Positions 35,290 through 45,300 of a DNA stretch of 64,000 nt are shown in pieces (the first letter of the stretch is position 1; each line of letters starts with the position of its first letter). The stretch covers positions 1 to 64,000 of the forward strand of contig CAVOPT010000006.1 in NCBI GenBank assembly GCA_963698165.1, given 5' to 3'. This DNA is from JAAYUJ01 sp963698165 (lineage in GTDB: Bacteria; Desulfobacterota; Syntrophobacteria; Syntrophobacterales; Syntrophobacteraceae). The notes under the pieces were generated by a model, which worked only from the letters and a program-made list of their open reading frames with translations, did not search any database and was not told the origin of the DNA. The translations under genes and the position numbers were made by a program.

Positions 35290-37881
35290 TCAAAGGCAAT
35301 CGGGCGAGCTGTCCAGCCAGAAGTGGAGTGCGTTTTTCACCTCTTCGATCTGTTCAGGATCCGACACCTTCTCTCCCTGGTTCGTCTTGACATAGAACAC
35401 GTCCGCCACCTGGTCCACTCGGGTGGTGATCTTGGCTACGAGAATCCGAATCTGCAGTTCGAAGAGTACTCGGGTGATGGTGTAGAGCAGTCCCACCCTG
35501 TCTGAGGTATACACTTCAATGATCGTGTAGGTCCCCGACGATTCGTTGTCCACGAGGATCTGGGTCGGCACGGTCCGCGCCGACCTCTGGCCATGAGACA
35601 GGCTCGCCGCATGCGCGGCAATGCGATAGCCGAGGGCCATCTTGCCTTGCAGAAGGCGTTCCATGTCCCGGGTCACCGCCTCCCAAACCGTCTTCGTATC
35701 CTGGCCTTCAGGCAGACGGCAGCGGAAAATGAAAAGGTTCACCCCGTCCACCATGGCAAACACCTGGGCTCCCAGGATGTTCATTCCGTGGAGGGAGAGA
35801 ACGCCGGAAAACTTCGACACCAATCCGGGCTTCTCCCAGCTCACCAGAGTCAAATCCGCCATGTCGTCGGAGACCTCCACCTCCCAGACAAACGGTTCCT
35901 CGGAGCGCCGCAGCTCCCATTCGAGCCTCAGGTGTTTGGCGATGGCAGCGGGGGGCATGGAGAGGAGATACCTGGGGGCAAGATGGGAAAGATCGGCTTC
36001 GAAGCTGCTCTTGCCCACCAGGTCGAACAGTTCTCGCTCCACCTGGCTTCGGATGCTCTCGATCCTCTCACTGATCACTTCGGGGCTGGGCTCCCCTCTC
36101 TCCAGCAGGTGATGGAGCCTCTGGTAGAGGGGGATAACCGGCGTGTCACGCCATTTCTGGTATCCCCTGGGGCCTGTCGCCGCCATGTCGGCGAAGGTCA
36201 GGATAACGAGGGGGTCCAGGCGCTCGGCGGATCCGATGGTGTTGGCGCTGTGCGCCAGCATCTCCTCGTCGGCAAGGTCCCTGAGCGATGCGCTGTCTAT
36301 CAGCACCAGGTGATTGCCCACAAGAAACCTGAGCTCCTCCACCTCCTTGTGGCTCATCCCAAGGCGGCTGCCGATGGCGGGGATCATCTCGGCGCCCCTC
36401 GCCGCATGGCCTCTTCCCGCACTCTTTCCTATGTCGTGGAATAGAGTTGCAAGCAGCAGCATGGAGGGATCCCCGATCCCCTGGGCCACCTGAGTGAGCT
36501 CAGGCTCCGACTGGGCGTATTCCCCGGCAAGAACCCGCTTCACTTCGGAAAGGGTGCGCAGGTGGTGTTCGTGGACGGGATAGAGATGAAAGGCGTCGTG
36601 TTGGGCCAGTCCATGTACGGAGGCGATTTCCGGGACAAGCGAGGCAAAGAGACCCTGGTCGTAGAAGCGCCTGAAAACGGGAATCCCATGGGAATCCAAA
36701 CGGATGAGCTCGAAGAGCTCTTCCTTTACCCGCACATTGCCCGCGGCGGTGTTGAGAACGTTACGATGGTGTTCGATCCATTGCCGCGTCACGTTGCCGA
36801 ACCCAAGGGCGTTCTTCACCGCGAGGTTGAACAGGTGGACCAGATGTTCGGCAGTGGCCGGATATCGGTCTGTCTGCACGTGGATTTTTCCGGTCCTCAC
36901 GACAATGCCGGGCTCCATTTCCGATTCGGCACCGCCTGGGAACGTCTCCCCATTTCCACGGGTCTCCTGCAGCCTCTCCCAGAATTCCTGTGAAATGCGG
37001 CTGACACCATGAAACAACTGGAACAAGTGCTGCATGAACGCTTCAACGGGGAGGTACCCTTCACGAGCGGCGTATCCGAGCCTCTTTGCAAGCAACTCCT
37101 GCTCGTCGAACATGAGACTGGTGGTTTCATCGAGGGAAAGGGCGCTCATGAGCCCTGCAAGCCGCGTGAACGTCTTTTCAGCCTGCTGGAGGAAATCGAC
37201 TTCCTGCCGCGTGAGATACCCTCGAAAGATCGCATCGTCCAGATGCATGACCTTGGAGGCGATACGGCATGCCAGGCGTATTGCCGTGATATCCGCCAGG
37301 CCTCCCGGGTTCTGTTCAAGGTCAGGCTCAAGCCAAACCCGCTCCTCCTCCAGCCTCGACTCGCGCTCCTTCATCTTTGCATGCAGACTCGACAGGAGAG
37401 CATCCCTGCCGGCCTCGAGGGTCGATTCCAGTTCTCTTTCCAGTTCCTCGGCCACCTGTCGATTGCCGGAGATGTATCGCATCTCCAGGAGGCTCAGCAA
37501 GAAGCCGAAATCATCCCTGGCCCTGCCCATGAGCTCCAACCCCGTGCCCTGGTGAACCAAGACCTTCCAGCCGGCTTCGGTAAGGGGCCCCGTGATCTCC
37601 TCCGCCGACTCGTCCTGCCAGGGCGACGATTTGGCTCTCACGAACAGGAGTGGCACCGACTGGTAAGGCCCGATGACCCCCCTGCCATAGGACCCCATTC
37701 CCAGGAGAACACCGCTCGACCGAAGGGTCTCGGTGTCGAGGTTGATCCGATTCACCATGCGGTTGTAAAGCGAGATGACGGCCACATCCAGGAGGCTCGC
37801 ATGGCGGGCCGACTGCTCATCGCTGCTGTCCGACAGGATTTGCTCACGCTGTCTCTTGAGTGATTCTATGATGTTCTGCAT
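35290..37881 (-). CDS. glnD: GlnD-family PII uridylyl-removing enzyme with degenerate transferase site
   Basis: An 863-residue GlnD homologue, whose relatives uridylylate and deuridylylate PII in nitrogen control. The order is NTase domain (about 50-200, with GMGSYGRG 61-68), DUF294-like linker (about 190-330), HD domain (FHDIGK at 481-486 intact) and two ACT domains (about 690-765 and 800-860). The NTase catalytic DxD in the family motif SDIDLL is replaced by QSVPLL (residues 74-79). Transferase activity is therefore predicted lost while the HD-dependent uridylyl-removing activity may remain. The gene stands alone upstream of hisHF on the opposite strand. Confidence 0.88.
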   Translation of the reverse strand: MQNIIESLKRQREQILSDSSDEQSARHASLLDVAVISLYNRMVNRINLDTETLRSSGVLLGMGSYGRGVIGPYQSVPLLFVRAKSSPWQDESAEEITGPLTEAGWKVLVHQGTGLELMGRARDDFGFLLSLLEMRYISGNRQVAEELERELESTLEAGRDALLSSLHAKMKERESRLEEERVWLEPDLEQNPGGLADITAIRLACRIASKVMHLDDAIFRGYLTRQEVDFLQQAEKTFTRLAGLMSALSLDETTSLMFDEQELLAKRLGYAAREGYLPVEAFMQHLFQLFHGVSRISQEFWERLQETRGNGETFPGGAESEMEPGIVVRTGKIHVQTDRYPATAEHLVHLFNLAVKNALGFGNVTRQWIEHHRNVLNTAAGNVRVKEELFELIRLDSHGIPVFRRFYDQGLFASLVPEIASVHGLAQHDAFHLYPVHEHHLRTLSEVKRVLAGEYAQSEPELTQVAQGIGDPSMLLLATLFHDIGKSAGRGHAARGAEMIPAIGSRLGMSHKEVEELRFLVGNHLVLIDSASLRDLADEEMLAHSANTIGSAERLDPLVILTFADMAATGPRGYQKWRDTPVIPLYQRLHHLLERGEPSPEVISERIESIRSQVERELFDLVGKSSFEADLSHLAPRYLLSMPPAAIAKHLRLEWELRRSEEPFVWEVEVSDDMADLTLVSWEKPGLVSKFSGVLSLHGMNILGAQVFAMVDGVNLFIFRCRLPEGQDTKTVWEAVTRDMERLLQGKMALGYRIAAHAASLSHGQRSARTVPTQILVDNESSGTYTIIEVYTSDRVGLLYTITRVLFELQIRILVAKITTRVDQVADVFYVKTNQGEKVSDPEQIEEVKNALHFWLDSSPDCL

Positions 37882-38014
37882 CGTGCCTCACCCCTTTCCT
37901 CTTTCCAAGTCTTCGGAATCCTTTCCCGGGTCGGCCTTCATCTTGCATAGTCTCCCATGATTGTCAAAAAGATCCTTCCAGGTTTTCCGCGGGTCCTTGG
38001 TCCTGCGTCCTATC

Positions 38015-38043
38015 TTGACCGGTGTCAGAATAATGGGTACTTT
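38015..38043 (+). promoter_or_regulatory. Putative sigma-70-like promoter for hisHF
   Basis: TTGACC (38015-38020), 17-base spacer, TACTTT (38038-38043), placed 47 bases before the hisH start. The -35 is good and the -10 is moderate. Confidence 0.45.
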
Positions 38044-38090
38044 TACTCCCTATTTCAAGCAAGAGCCCATGAGATTCGAAGGAGACACAC

Positions 38091-38729
38091 GTGATCGCCA
38101 TCCTCGATTATCGAGCCGGCAATTTGACGAGCGTTGAGCGCGCCTTGAAATACCTCGGATTCCCCTGCGAGGTCACCGACTCCCACGAACGGATAAGGCA
38201 GGCGGAACGGATCATTTTCCCCGGAGTGGGCGCCGCGGGCAAGTCCATGAAGGATCTGAAGTCCCTTGGCCTTGACTCGCTCCTTCGGGAACGATTCGAG
38301 ACGGGTGTCCCCATCCTCGGGATTTGCGTGGGTTTGCAGGTGCTCTTCGACTTCAGCGAGGAGAACGAGACCCGTTGCCTCGGGCTTCTTCCCGGTCATG
38401 TGGTCCGCTTTCCTTCCGACCTGCGCGGCAACGGCGGGGAGACCCTCAAGATCCCCCACATGGGATGGAACGAGGTCCATTTCTCCGCCGAGCACCCGGT
38501 CTTCGATGACGTTCCGAAGGAGAGTGAATTCTACTTCGTTCACAGCTACTACCCTGCGCCCGCCGACCCAAAGCACGTCGTCTGCAGGACCGAATACGGA
38601 TTTTCTTTTGCCTCGGGGGTGGCCCACGGAAACCTGGTGGCCGTCCAATTCCACCCTGAAAAGAGTGGCCCCGCTGGATTGCGGATCATTGCCAACTTCT
38701 GCCGCTGGGACGGCCGTTTTCCCGCCTGA
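38091..38729 (+). CDS. hisH: Imidazole glycerol phosphate synthase, glutaminase subunit
   Basis: A 212-residue class I glutamine amidotransferase subunit that supplies ammonia to HisF in histidine synthesis. The nucleophile is Cys79 in GICVGLQ. The catalytic His-Glu pair is in QFHPEKS near residue 190, and the start motif is ILDYRAGNL. The start is a GTG at 38091 with AAGGAGACAC upstream. It lies 12 bp before hisF. The other his genes are not in the window. Confidence 0.92.
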   Translation: MIAILDYRAGNLTSVERALKYLGFPCEVTDSHERIRQAERIIFPGVGAAGKSMKDLKSLGLDSLLRERFETGVPILGICVGLQVLFDFSEENETRCLGLLPGHVVRFPSDLRGNGGETLKIPHMGWNEVHFSAEHPVFDDVPKESEFYFVHSYYPAPADPKHVVCRTEYGFSFASGVAHGNLVAVQFHPEKSGPAGLRIIANFCRWDGRFPA

Positions 38730-38741
38730 AGGAGAACACGC

Positions 38742-39521
38742 ATGCTGAGCAAGCGCATCATCCCTTGCCTGGACGTTCGTGACGGGCGGACCACCAAGGG
38801 GATCAGGTTCAAGGACAACATCGACATCGGGGACCCCGTGGAAATGGGTCGCTTCTACTACGAGGAAGGCGCAGACGAGATCGTTTTCTACGATATCACG
38901 GCATCCAGCGACAGGCGCCCCATCATGCTGGACGTGGTGAGCCGCGTGGCAGCGACGATTTTCATCCCTTTTTCAGTGGGAGGAGGGATCCGGACACTGG
39001 AAGACATGCGCGACGTCCTCCTTGCAGGTGCGGAAAAAGTGAGCGTGAATTCGGCTGCGGTGCACAATCCGGAGATCATCCGGGAGGGTGCTCACGCATT
39101 CGGCAGTCAGTGCATCGTTCTCGGCATGGATGTGAAAAGGGTGACCCCCTCGCCACAGATCCCCTCGGGCTACGAGATTGTCATCAACGGAGGCAGGACC
39201 GCCATGGGAATCGATGCTCTCTGGTGGGCCCGGGAGGCCGAGCGGCTGGGAGCCGGCGAAATCTGCCTCAATTCCATCGACGCCGACGGCACCCAGGATG
39301 GGTATGAACTGGACCTCACCCACCTCATCTCCACCCGCGTGAAGATTCCCGTCATCGCCTCCGGTGGCGCCGGGACCCCCGCGCACCTCGTGGACGTTTT
39401 GAAACAGGGACAGGCCGATGCGGCCCTCATCGCCTCCATGGTCCACTACGGAACGTACACCATCCGTGAGATCAAACAGTTCCTGCGGGAGCACGGCGTC
39501 AAGGTGCGCAAAACCTGGTGA
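38742..39521 (+). CDS. hisF: Imidazole glycerol phosphate synthase, cyclase subunit
   Basis: A 259-residue TIM-barrel cyclase. The catalytic aspartates are in CLDVRDGRTTKG (Asp11) and VLGMDVKRV (near 130). Phosphate-binding loops are SVGGGIRT and IASGGAG. It forms IGP and AICAR from PRFAR with ammonia from HisH. Hence this gene pair forms a complete heterodimer and is translationally close-coupled. The partly different segment TTKGIRFKDNIDIGDP replaces the usual VKGVNF text. Confidence 0.92.
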   Translation: MLSKRIIPCLDVRDGRTTKGIRFKDNIDIGDPVEMGRFYYEEGADEIVFYDITASSDRRPIMLDVVSRVAATIFIPFSVGGGIRTLEDMRDVLLAGAEKVSVNSAAVHNPEIIREGAHAFGSQCIVLGMDVKRVTPSPQIPSGYEIVINGGRTAMGIDALWWAREAERLGAGEICLNSIDADGTQDGYELDLTHLISTRVKIPVIASGGAGTPAHLVDVLKQGQADAALIASMVHYGTYTIREIKQFLREHGVKVRKTW

Positions 39522-40197
39522 CGGAGTGATCCCACCAGCAGCCCGAGGGAACCCCTGAACAAACCAGCTTGGGGTGTGCCTCTCAAGGGGCATGGGCGAG
39601 GTGAAACGATCCTCTCACTATTCGAGTTTGTGCAAGATCTTTAGGTGCACTCGAAAGGGATGAGTTTCTGAATTCTCCCCCGCGAGGATGCTCGCTATAC
39701 CTCATCTCACCAAATCGCACGTCCAGATGCGTTCACAAGAATACAGGAATTCATTCTTCACTGTGGCATATCTTCAGCCCATCCCTTTGGGAAGCCCCTC
39801 TCAGGTTCGAATTGTTTCAGCAGCCGCACAAACCACCCCTTCGCACGTAATCTCACAAAGCCACTGGCATCCCGATGGCAGAGGGAGGCCTCTCGATTCT
39901 TCAAGCGGCATGGAATCCTCGCTCCGCTCGAAACAGCAAATATGAGTCTGGATCCGATAGGGACTTGGAGCCGGCTGCCCCGTCGCCGATGTCCTCGACA
40001 CCATCGTAAGCCAGGATTACTGTCCATCCACCGGCCCGATTGTGAAGTTGCATAACCCCGGCTCTGATGGCAACCGTGAAACGGATGTGTCCATCTCGGA
40101 GTGAGCCCAGAGGTTGCTTTCACCAGTCCTGCTCTTCAATGCTGAGACGCCCGTCTCTTCATCATGGGTGAGTGGCCTCCTCATGACGCCACTGGAT

Positions 40198-40215
40198 TGT
40201 CGAAATTCTTTACAG
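40198..40215 (+). promoter_or_regulatory. Regulatory motif copy 1
   Basis: TGTCGAAATTCTTTACAG. It shares TGTCGA, 3 variable bases and A-T-T-T-TACAG with the copies at 40428 and 40607; one base in the second half differs. Confidence 0.5.
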
Positions 40216-40427
40216 CGATTGCAGGTGATCCAGTTGCCGAGGACGGCCATTACCGAGCGCCCGTTCACCTGTGTTCCCGGATAGTTCCATCATAGTTTAA
40301 GGAAAGCATTCCATAAACCAAAATCGAAGGAGGATCATCAGCTTGCTTATACCTTTCGAACTGGGCACTGAGGATTCACCAGGCTTTACATCTCAAAGGG
40401 CATAGTCTTGGCAGCAGTCAGGCGACA

Positions 40428-40445
40428 TGTCGATTAATTTTACAG
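40428..40445 (+). promoter_or_regulatory. Regulatory motif copy 2
   Basis: TGTCGATTAATTTTACAG. Differs from copy 3 at only two bases, while the flanking DNA is unrelated, so the motif is conserved rather than part of a longer repeat. Confidence 0.6.
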
Positions 40446-40606
40446 TCTTCGAGCCGGAACCAGCCACCACTGACCACTTCAACCTGACATGCATGGGGGA
40501 GATTCATTGAGTGATTCCACAAATACTGCTTGATCTCACTGAATAAAATGGAGAATTGAGAGATGATTGATTTGATGGGGTTTTCGTGAAAAGGGTCACA
40601 CCATCC

Positions 40607-40624
40607 TGTCGAGAAATTTTACAG
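40607..40624 (+). promoter_or_regulatory. Regulatory motif copy 3
   Basis: TGTCGAGAAATTTTACAG. It lies 127 bases upstream of the sigma-54-like promoter, a normal distance for an activator enhancer site. Confidence 0.6.
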
Positions 40625-40751
40625 TTCCTGAACGTGCAGCTTTCAACCGACTTCCCTTCGCCAATCACCAGCCAGGGACTTAATAAACTATTGAAATAAT
40701 ATTAATCCTATATCTCCAATATGCGGTGGACTGCCAATACCATCCTCATGG

Positions 40752-40767
40752 TGGTACGAATCGTGCA
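40752..40767 (+). promoter_or_regulatory. Sigma-54-type (-24/-12) promoter
   Basis: TGGTACGAATCGTGCA fits TGGYACGNNNNTTGCA with one mismatch and the invariant GG-N10-GC spacing. Transcription would start near 40779. Exosortase-linked PEP-CTERM genes are often governed by the PrsK/PrsR system, whose regulator is NtrC-like, so this fits the downstream gene type. Confidence 0.6.
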
Positions 40768-40858
40768 ATGAAGGTTTGAACAATAGCCATGTGCTGTCCA
40801 AGAGTTCCTGCGAGGCTCGTCTTCATTGGGGTCCCCTAAGGACCTGTGCGACAGAACA

Positions 40859-40877
40859 GGTTGAAATCATTTTACAA
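40859..40877 (+). promoter_or_regulatory. Regulatory motif copy 4 (weak)
   Basis: GGTTGAAATCATTTTACAA matches the second half (ATTTTACA) well and the first half poorly, with one extra base between. Confidence 0.3.
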
Positions 40878-40919
40878 TTCCCACATATTCCGCGGGCTCT
40901 TGGTCATGGAGGGGGAACC

Positions 40920-40961
40920 ATGAATCTAAGGATCTGCCCATTTTCATCCTGGTACCATTGA
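40920..40961 (+). pseudogene. Very short frame with strong ribosome binding site
   Basis: GGAGGGGGAACC precedes an ATG that opens a 13-codon frame (MNLRICPFSSWYH). It sits about 140 bases after the predicted sigma-54 start site. It may be the surviving 5' end of a deleted gene, or a leader peptide. Confidence 0.35.
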
Positions 40962-41490
40962 ATCACCCAATTTGTGGTGATGCTGGAAGCTCATCGACCC
41001 AAAGCCAAACTCTGAGTGATCAGAAGACGGAAAGCCACGGGTCTCCAACTGACTGAGATAGCCGGGTTGCAATGAATGTCGTCATTAGGTGTCATGGAAG
41101 GCAGCTCGGCTTCTGCGTTTTGAATCCACGGGGCGCTGACTAAGCACCCTGTTACATCGGGCCCATTCTGGTGATCCGCATGTTCCTGCCGTGAGTTCTT
41201 CAGCGTGATTGAGCGTCTTGGCTAAGAAAGACCGGCCGAACCGTTGGGCTGGGTATCCATTTTTCACAACTGCCGATCAACCTGCAACAATTCCCGGCTT
41301 TTCGCCTGCCTTGGCTATTATGGCTCTAGCATGGGGCCACTGGTCCGCGACAGGACATGGAATCATCGACAAGACCAAGATACCTCCGAACGCAATTCCC
41401 GCTTTCTTTTAGCGGACACGGAAGGCTATACACAAGACATCCATTCAAATGGCACTGCATCAGACGGAACAGTAAATGAGGAGGGGAATC

Positions 41491-42108
41491 ATGAAGAAGA
41501 AGGCTTGGTGTCTACTTGCATGCTGTCTCATCTGCTTACTCTGGGCATCGGAATCGGCGGCCATCTCCATCGACTTCGTGCCATCTGCCCAATCGTTATT
41601 CCTCGGGCAATCGTTGACTGTGGACATCACCGTGTCCGGTCTTGGCGATGCCGGAGAGATTGTGTCGGCTTACGATCTGGATATCAGTTACAACCCGGCC
41701 ATTCTGCTCGCAACCAGCGTGACGTTCGGCCCTTATTTGGGTGATGCGATTTCGCCTTCTTTCCAAGACTGGTCAGTTTCTACTTCCGGCCTGATCGACA
41801 TGGCTGAACTTTCTTTCCTATCTGACGACGAGTTGGCCGCACAGCAGCCGGATTCATTCGTCCTGGCGACGCTCGGATTCAACACCCTGGCTTTGGGATC
41901 GAGCACATTGTCCTTCGTGCCGGACTCGGTCTTTGGCATCGACGTTAAAGGTCGAGATGCCGCAATCCTCGAGCTTTCGGCCATTACAGGCAATGTGACG
42001 GTCGTCGAATCCCCTCAGCCCGTTCCGGAGCCTGCGACTCTCCTCTTATTCGGGACAGGGTTGTTGATGCAGGGGATCCTCTTCAGGCGTAGAAAGAGGA
42101 AAGCGTAG
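41491..42108 (+). CDS. PEP-CTERM-anchored cohesin-domain protein
   Basis: A 205-residue exported protein with signal peptide (residues 1-23, WCLLACCLICLLWASESAA). A cohesin-type domain spans about 25-172 (SAQSLFLGQSLTVDITVSG, then IVSAYDLDISYNPAILLAT and SSTLSFVPDSVFGID). The C-terminal sorting signal has PVPEPATLLL with PEP at 179-181, a short hydrophobic helix and RRRKRKA. PEP-CTERM proteins are processed by an exosortase, which is not encoded here. The ATG has GAGGAGGGG upstream. The next gene, 211 bp downstream, begins with a dockerin, the natural partner of cohesin. The cohesin call rests on pattern recognition, not a profile score. Confidence 0.75.
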   Translation: MKKKAWCLLACCLICLLWASESAAISIDFVPSAQSLFLGQSLTVDITVSGLGDAGEIVSAYDLDISYNPAILLATSVTFGPYLGDAISPSFQDWSVSTSGLIDMAELSFLSDDELAAQQPDSFVLATLGFNTLALGSSTLSFVPDSVFGIDVKGRDAAILELSAITGNVTVVESPQPVPEPATLLLFGTGLLMQGILFRRRKRKA

Positions 42109-42319
42109 TTCCGGGGCATTTCCATCATTCTCCAGACCCAGGGGGGCCGTCCAAAAGGCTTTTTCCTTTTTTGAACTAGGCCCTCGCAGTTCATCTCTTC
42201 CTTCAAGGCAGTAATGCCAACCGCCCGCCATGAATCGGTCTCGATTTCCGGGGCCCATTTGTTCCTCGAACAAGGTACCCCGGTCAACCGACTCGCCATC
42301 ATTCAGGAGGAAACACATC
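42109..42319. other. Short intergenic region
   Basis: Separates the cohesin and dockerin genes. It contains GGCTTTTTCCTTTTTT near 42160, a weak terminator-like T-tract. The last bases hold AGGAGG, the site for the giant gene. Confidence 0.35.
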
Positions 42320-45300
42320 ATGAAATCGATCAAACGCATCGTTCTGGTTCTTTTTCTCGTCCTGGTTGCGGCTAATTCATTAGTCTATGCCGCCACCTGC
42401 GACGTGGACAATGATCTTGACATCGACATCACCGACATCAATGCCATATTGGCGGCACGCAACAAGCCGGCCAGCGGTCCGGGTGATCCCCGCGACGCCG
42501 ACGGCGACGGCCTGATTACAGTGAACGACAGCAGGCGGTGTGTCCTCAGATGCACCTTGCCCCGGTGCGCCATCGTGGATCAGAACAACGTGGACAATGA
42601 CCTCGACGGGTTTACCGAGAACCAGGGTGACTGCAACGACAGCAACCCGAATATTCACCCTGGTGCTGTCGACATACCTGGCAACGGTATCGACGAAGAC
42701 TGCAACGGGCAGGACGCCCTGCCTCCCATCCCAAGGCCCCTCATCTCTGTCTCCCCGAATCCGCTGGATTTAGGCGAAGCGGTTGTCAACAATTACACCA
42801 GCGCGCCCTTCACCATTCGCAATACGGGCACGGCTCAACTGCTGATCCAGAACATCCTGAGCGATAATCCCGTCTTCACCATCGTGCTTCCAACTCCCCA
42901 AACCATTGAACCCGGGGAAACGGCCGTTGTGAGAGTGGTCTTCCTTCCCACCCAAGTGGGCCAATTCACGGGAACAGTGGTCATCACCAGCAACGCCTAC
43001 AATGAAAACCCTGTGCTGCTCACGGTTCTGGGGAGAGGGATCGAGCAACCCTCCGAGCAGTTTCCCGACATTGAGTCGGTATCCAGCCTGGATTTCGGCT
43101 GCATCGAGGAGATGGTCACGGCCCAGATCACTCTGACAGTGCGGAATGCCGGCGCGGACACCCTCGTCATCAACAGTCTCTCCACCGGCAGCGCCCTTTT
43201 TGAGGTCTTCCCGACACCAGGAGATCTCTTGCCCTTGAGCCTGGCACCGGGTGCATCACGCAACGTCATCGTCCGCTTCACCCCACCGGCAAACAGCGCC
43301 GGCTTGAATTTCAGCACCACGTTGAGCATCGTCAGCAACGACCCCCGGGAGCAAGTCCGCACCGTGGTCCTGAGTGCGTGCGCCTTGGCATTCAAGCCCC
43401 CGGTGGACCCCAACCCCATTGTTTCAGCCCGCGTATACGAGACGATCACCGCAGTCAACTGCGCCGATGTCTCGGGGATAGTTCAGTTTTCGGCCATCAG
43501 TTCCGCCACCGATGTCTTTGAAGTGATCCTCACCGACTCGGCGGGCAACACTGCTTCCAGCGCCCTGTTCAGCGCACCGGAGGGTGCCGGGGAAGTGACT
43601 TTTGGCGGGATTCATGCCTGCGACCTGGTCGATGGAGTCATCCAAGTCAGCGTGGTCTTGTACCACGAGGGCACCACCATGCCGCCGTTCATCGGCACAC
43701 CGGCCATCAAGAACACGTCGGTGCTTCAGCCCCCCGTGCTCTACCCCCTGCCTCCGGTCACCTCCCAACACACTATCGAGGTGTGTGGGACGTCCCGGCA
43801 GAGCACGACCGTCCGCATCGAAGGTGGCGCCTATACCGTTTCCACAAAATTGGAGGGCGGCAGCACTGAATTCTGTATCGAAGTGCCGTTGCGGGCGAAT
43901 ACGCAGAACATCCTGCTGGCTTCGGCCATCGATGACCTCTCCCCGCCCCCGAAACCGTTGGCCTATGCACAGCCGGTGTCCATCGTGCAGCTGGATCCAT
44001 CCAATGTGGTCCTTGCCGACCTCCAGGTGAGGCCTCTCAGCGAGGCTGAAATCGCCGCCCTGGTTGAAAACGGGGTCATCGCCCTGGACAACCCCGACAA
44101 CTACAATGTCTCCATGTTCACCGTGGTGCTCACCATCGGCAGTCTGCCCGTGACCATCTCCCAGCCGGTGGCCGTGCGTCGCGACACCGGCTCCGTGAGT
44201 TATGGCGTGGGCTCGTCATCGTGGAGTCCCGGCAGAACAGTCCCGTCCCCTGGAGGTGCCGGGGGTGCCCTTCCCAGACCCTCGCAACCAGGCAGTGATT
44301 TTCAGATCGTGGTCATCCGCACCGATGAGGGCCGCACGATCCCAGGGGTGATTATCATCGATGGACGCATCAAGACGCTCAAGGAATTCTTCCAGGCCAC
44401 CCTGGTGCTCTTTAACAGCACCGAAACCTTCGTATTGAGGGAGATGCAGGCTTCCATCGAACTCCCGCCAGGACTCACGCCGGTGCGCTCGGGGCTTGGG
44501 ACCGATGTCACCGCCATCAACACCGAAGGTGACATTGACCAGGTGCTCATCGGGGAAATCGGACCCGGCGGCACGGGCATCGGCCAGTTCATCTTCCGCG
44601 GGGACGCCATGGGCACTCACCCGGTGGTCGTGGACTTCCAGGGTTTCATCACCGGAGGCGGACTGCCCGGCCCCGTGCCGGTGAACGGTGCCGTCGCCAC
44701 CACCGTGGAGGTCCAGGGGCCTCCGCAGCTCAAGGTGGTCGTGCGCCATCCGAGCAACCCATCCGGCCCCGATGTCACCGCTGACCAAATCTACGACTTG
44801 ATCGTCGAGGTCACCAACTTGTCGGGGCGCCCAGCTCTATACACGAGCCTGGAGCTCTTTGTTGGCGGCAGCGCGCGCCTTGTGGACCAGAACAATCAGC
44901 CCATCGCCGACTCCAACGTGGTGCGCACCATCGGCACCATACCGCCCGGCAGGACCGCCCGCCTGGCCTACCGCGTCCAAAGCCTCGTTGAAGGCGAGAT
45001 CATCGCGTGCCAGGCCATAGCCGCCGCCAATATAACATTGAGTGTTGATACCGGTTCCTCGGGCGCCCCATGTTCCATCAACAACATGTATCCGGCCAAC
45101 TTCGTGCCCTTGCCCCAGGATATGCCGCCCACGGTGATCGGCATCAATCCCCAGAACGCCCAACCCAACGTGCCGGTGACCACCTCCATCGTGGCAGTCT
45201 TTACACCCCGGAGTGCCTGCCTGACCGCCGACACCTGGACGGACATTCGGACCGCCCCCATCGGGGGCAACCCGGCCAATGGCCTGGAGGTCACCTCGGC

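Larger units (their letters stand above)
39522..41490. other. 2-kb non-coding region with repeated motif and sigma-54 promoter
   Basis: No long gene is supported on either strand. The region contains three close copies of an 18-base motif (40198, 40428, 40607) plus a weaker one (40859). It also holds a sigma-54-type promoter (40752) and a very short frame with a strong ribosome binding site (40920). It lies upstream of the PEP-CTERM/cohesin gene and appears to be the remains of older regulated genes. Confidence 0.6.

Noticed and set aside
41443..41465. Second sigma-54 promoter just before the cohesin gene (TGGCACT near 41450)
   Set aside because: The -24 box is good but the -12 GC at the correct spacing is missing, and it would leave almost no leader.
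39522..41490. tRNA or rRNA genes in the large intergenic region
   Set aside because: No cloverleaf or rRNA-like sequence was found; the isolated GGTTCGA-like stretch near 39803 has no partner stems.
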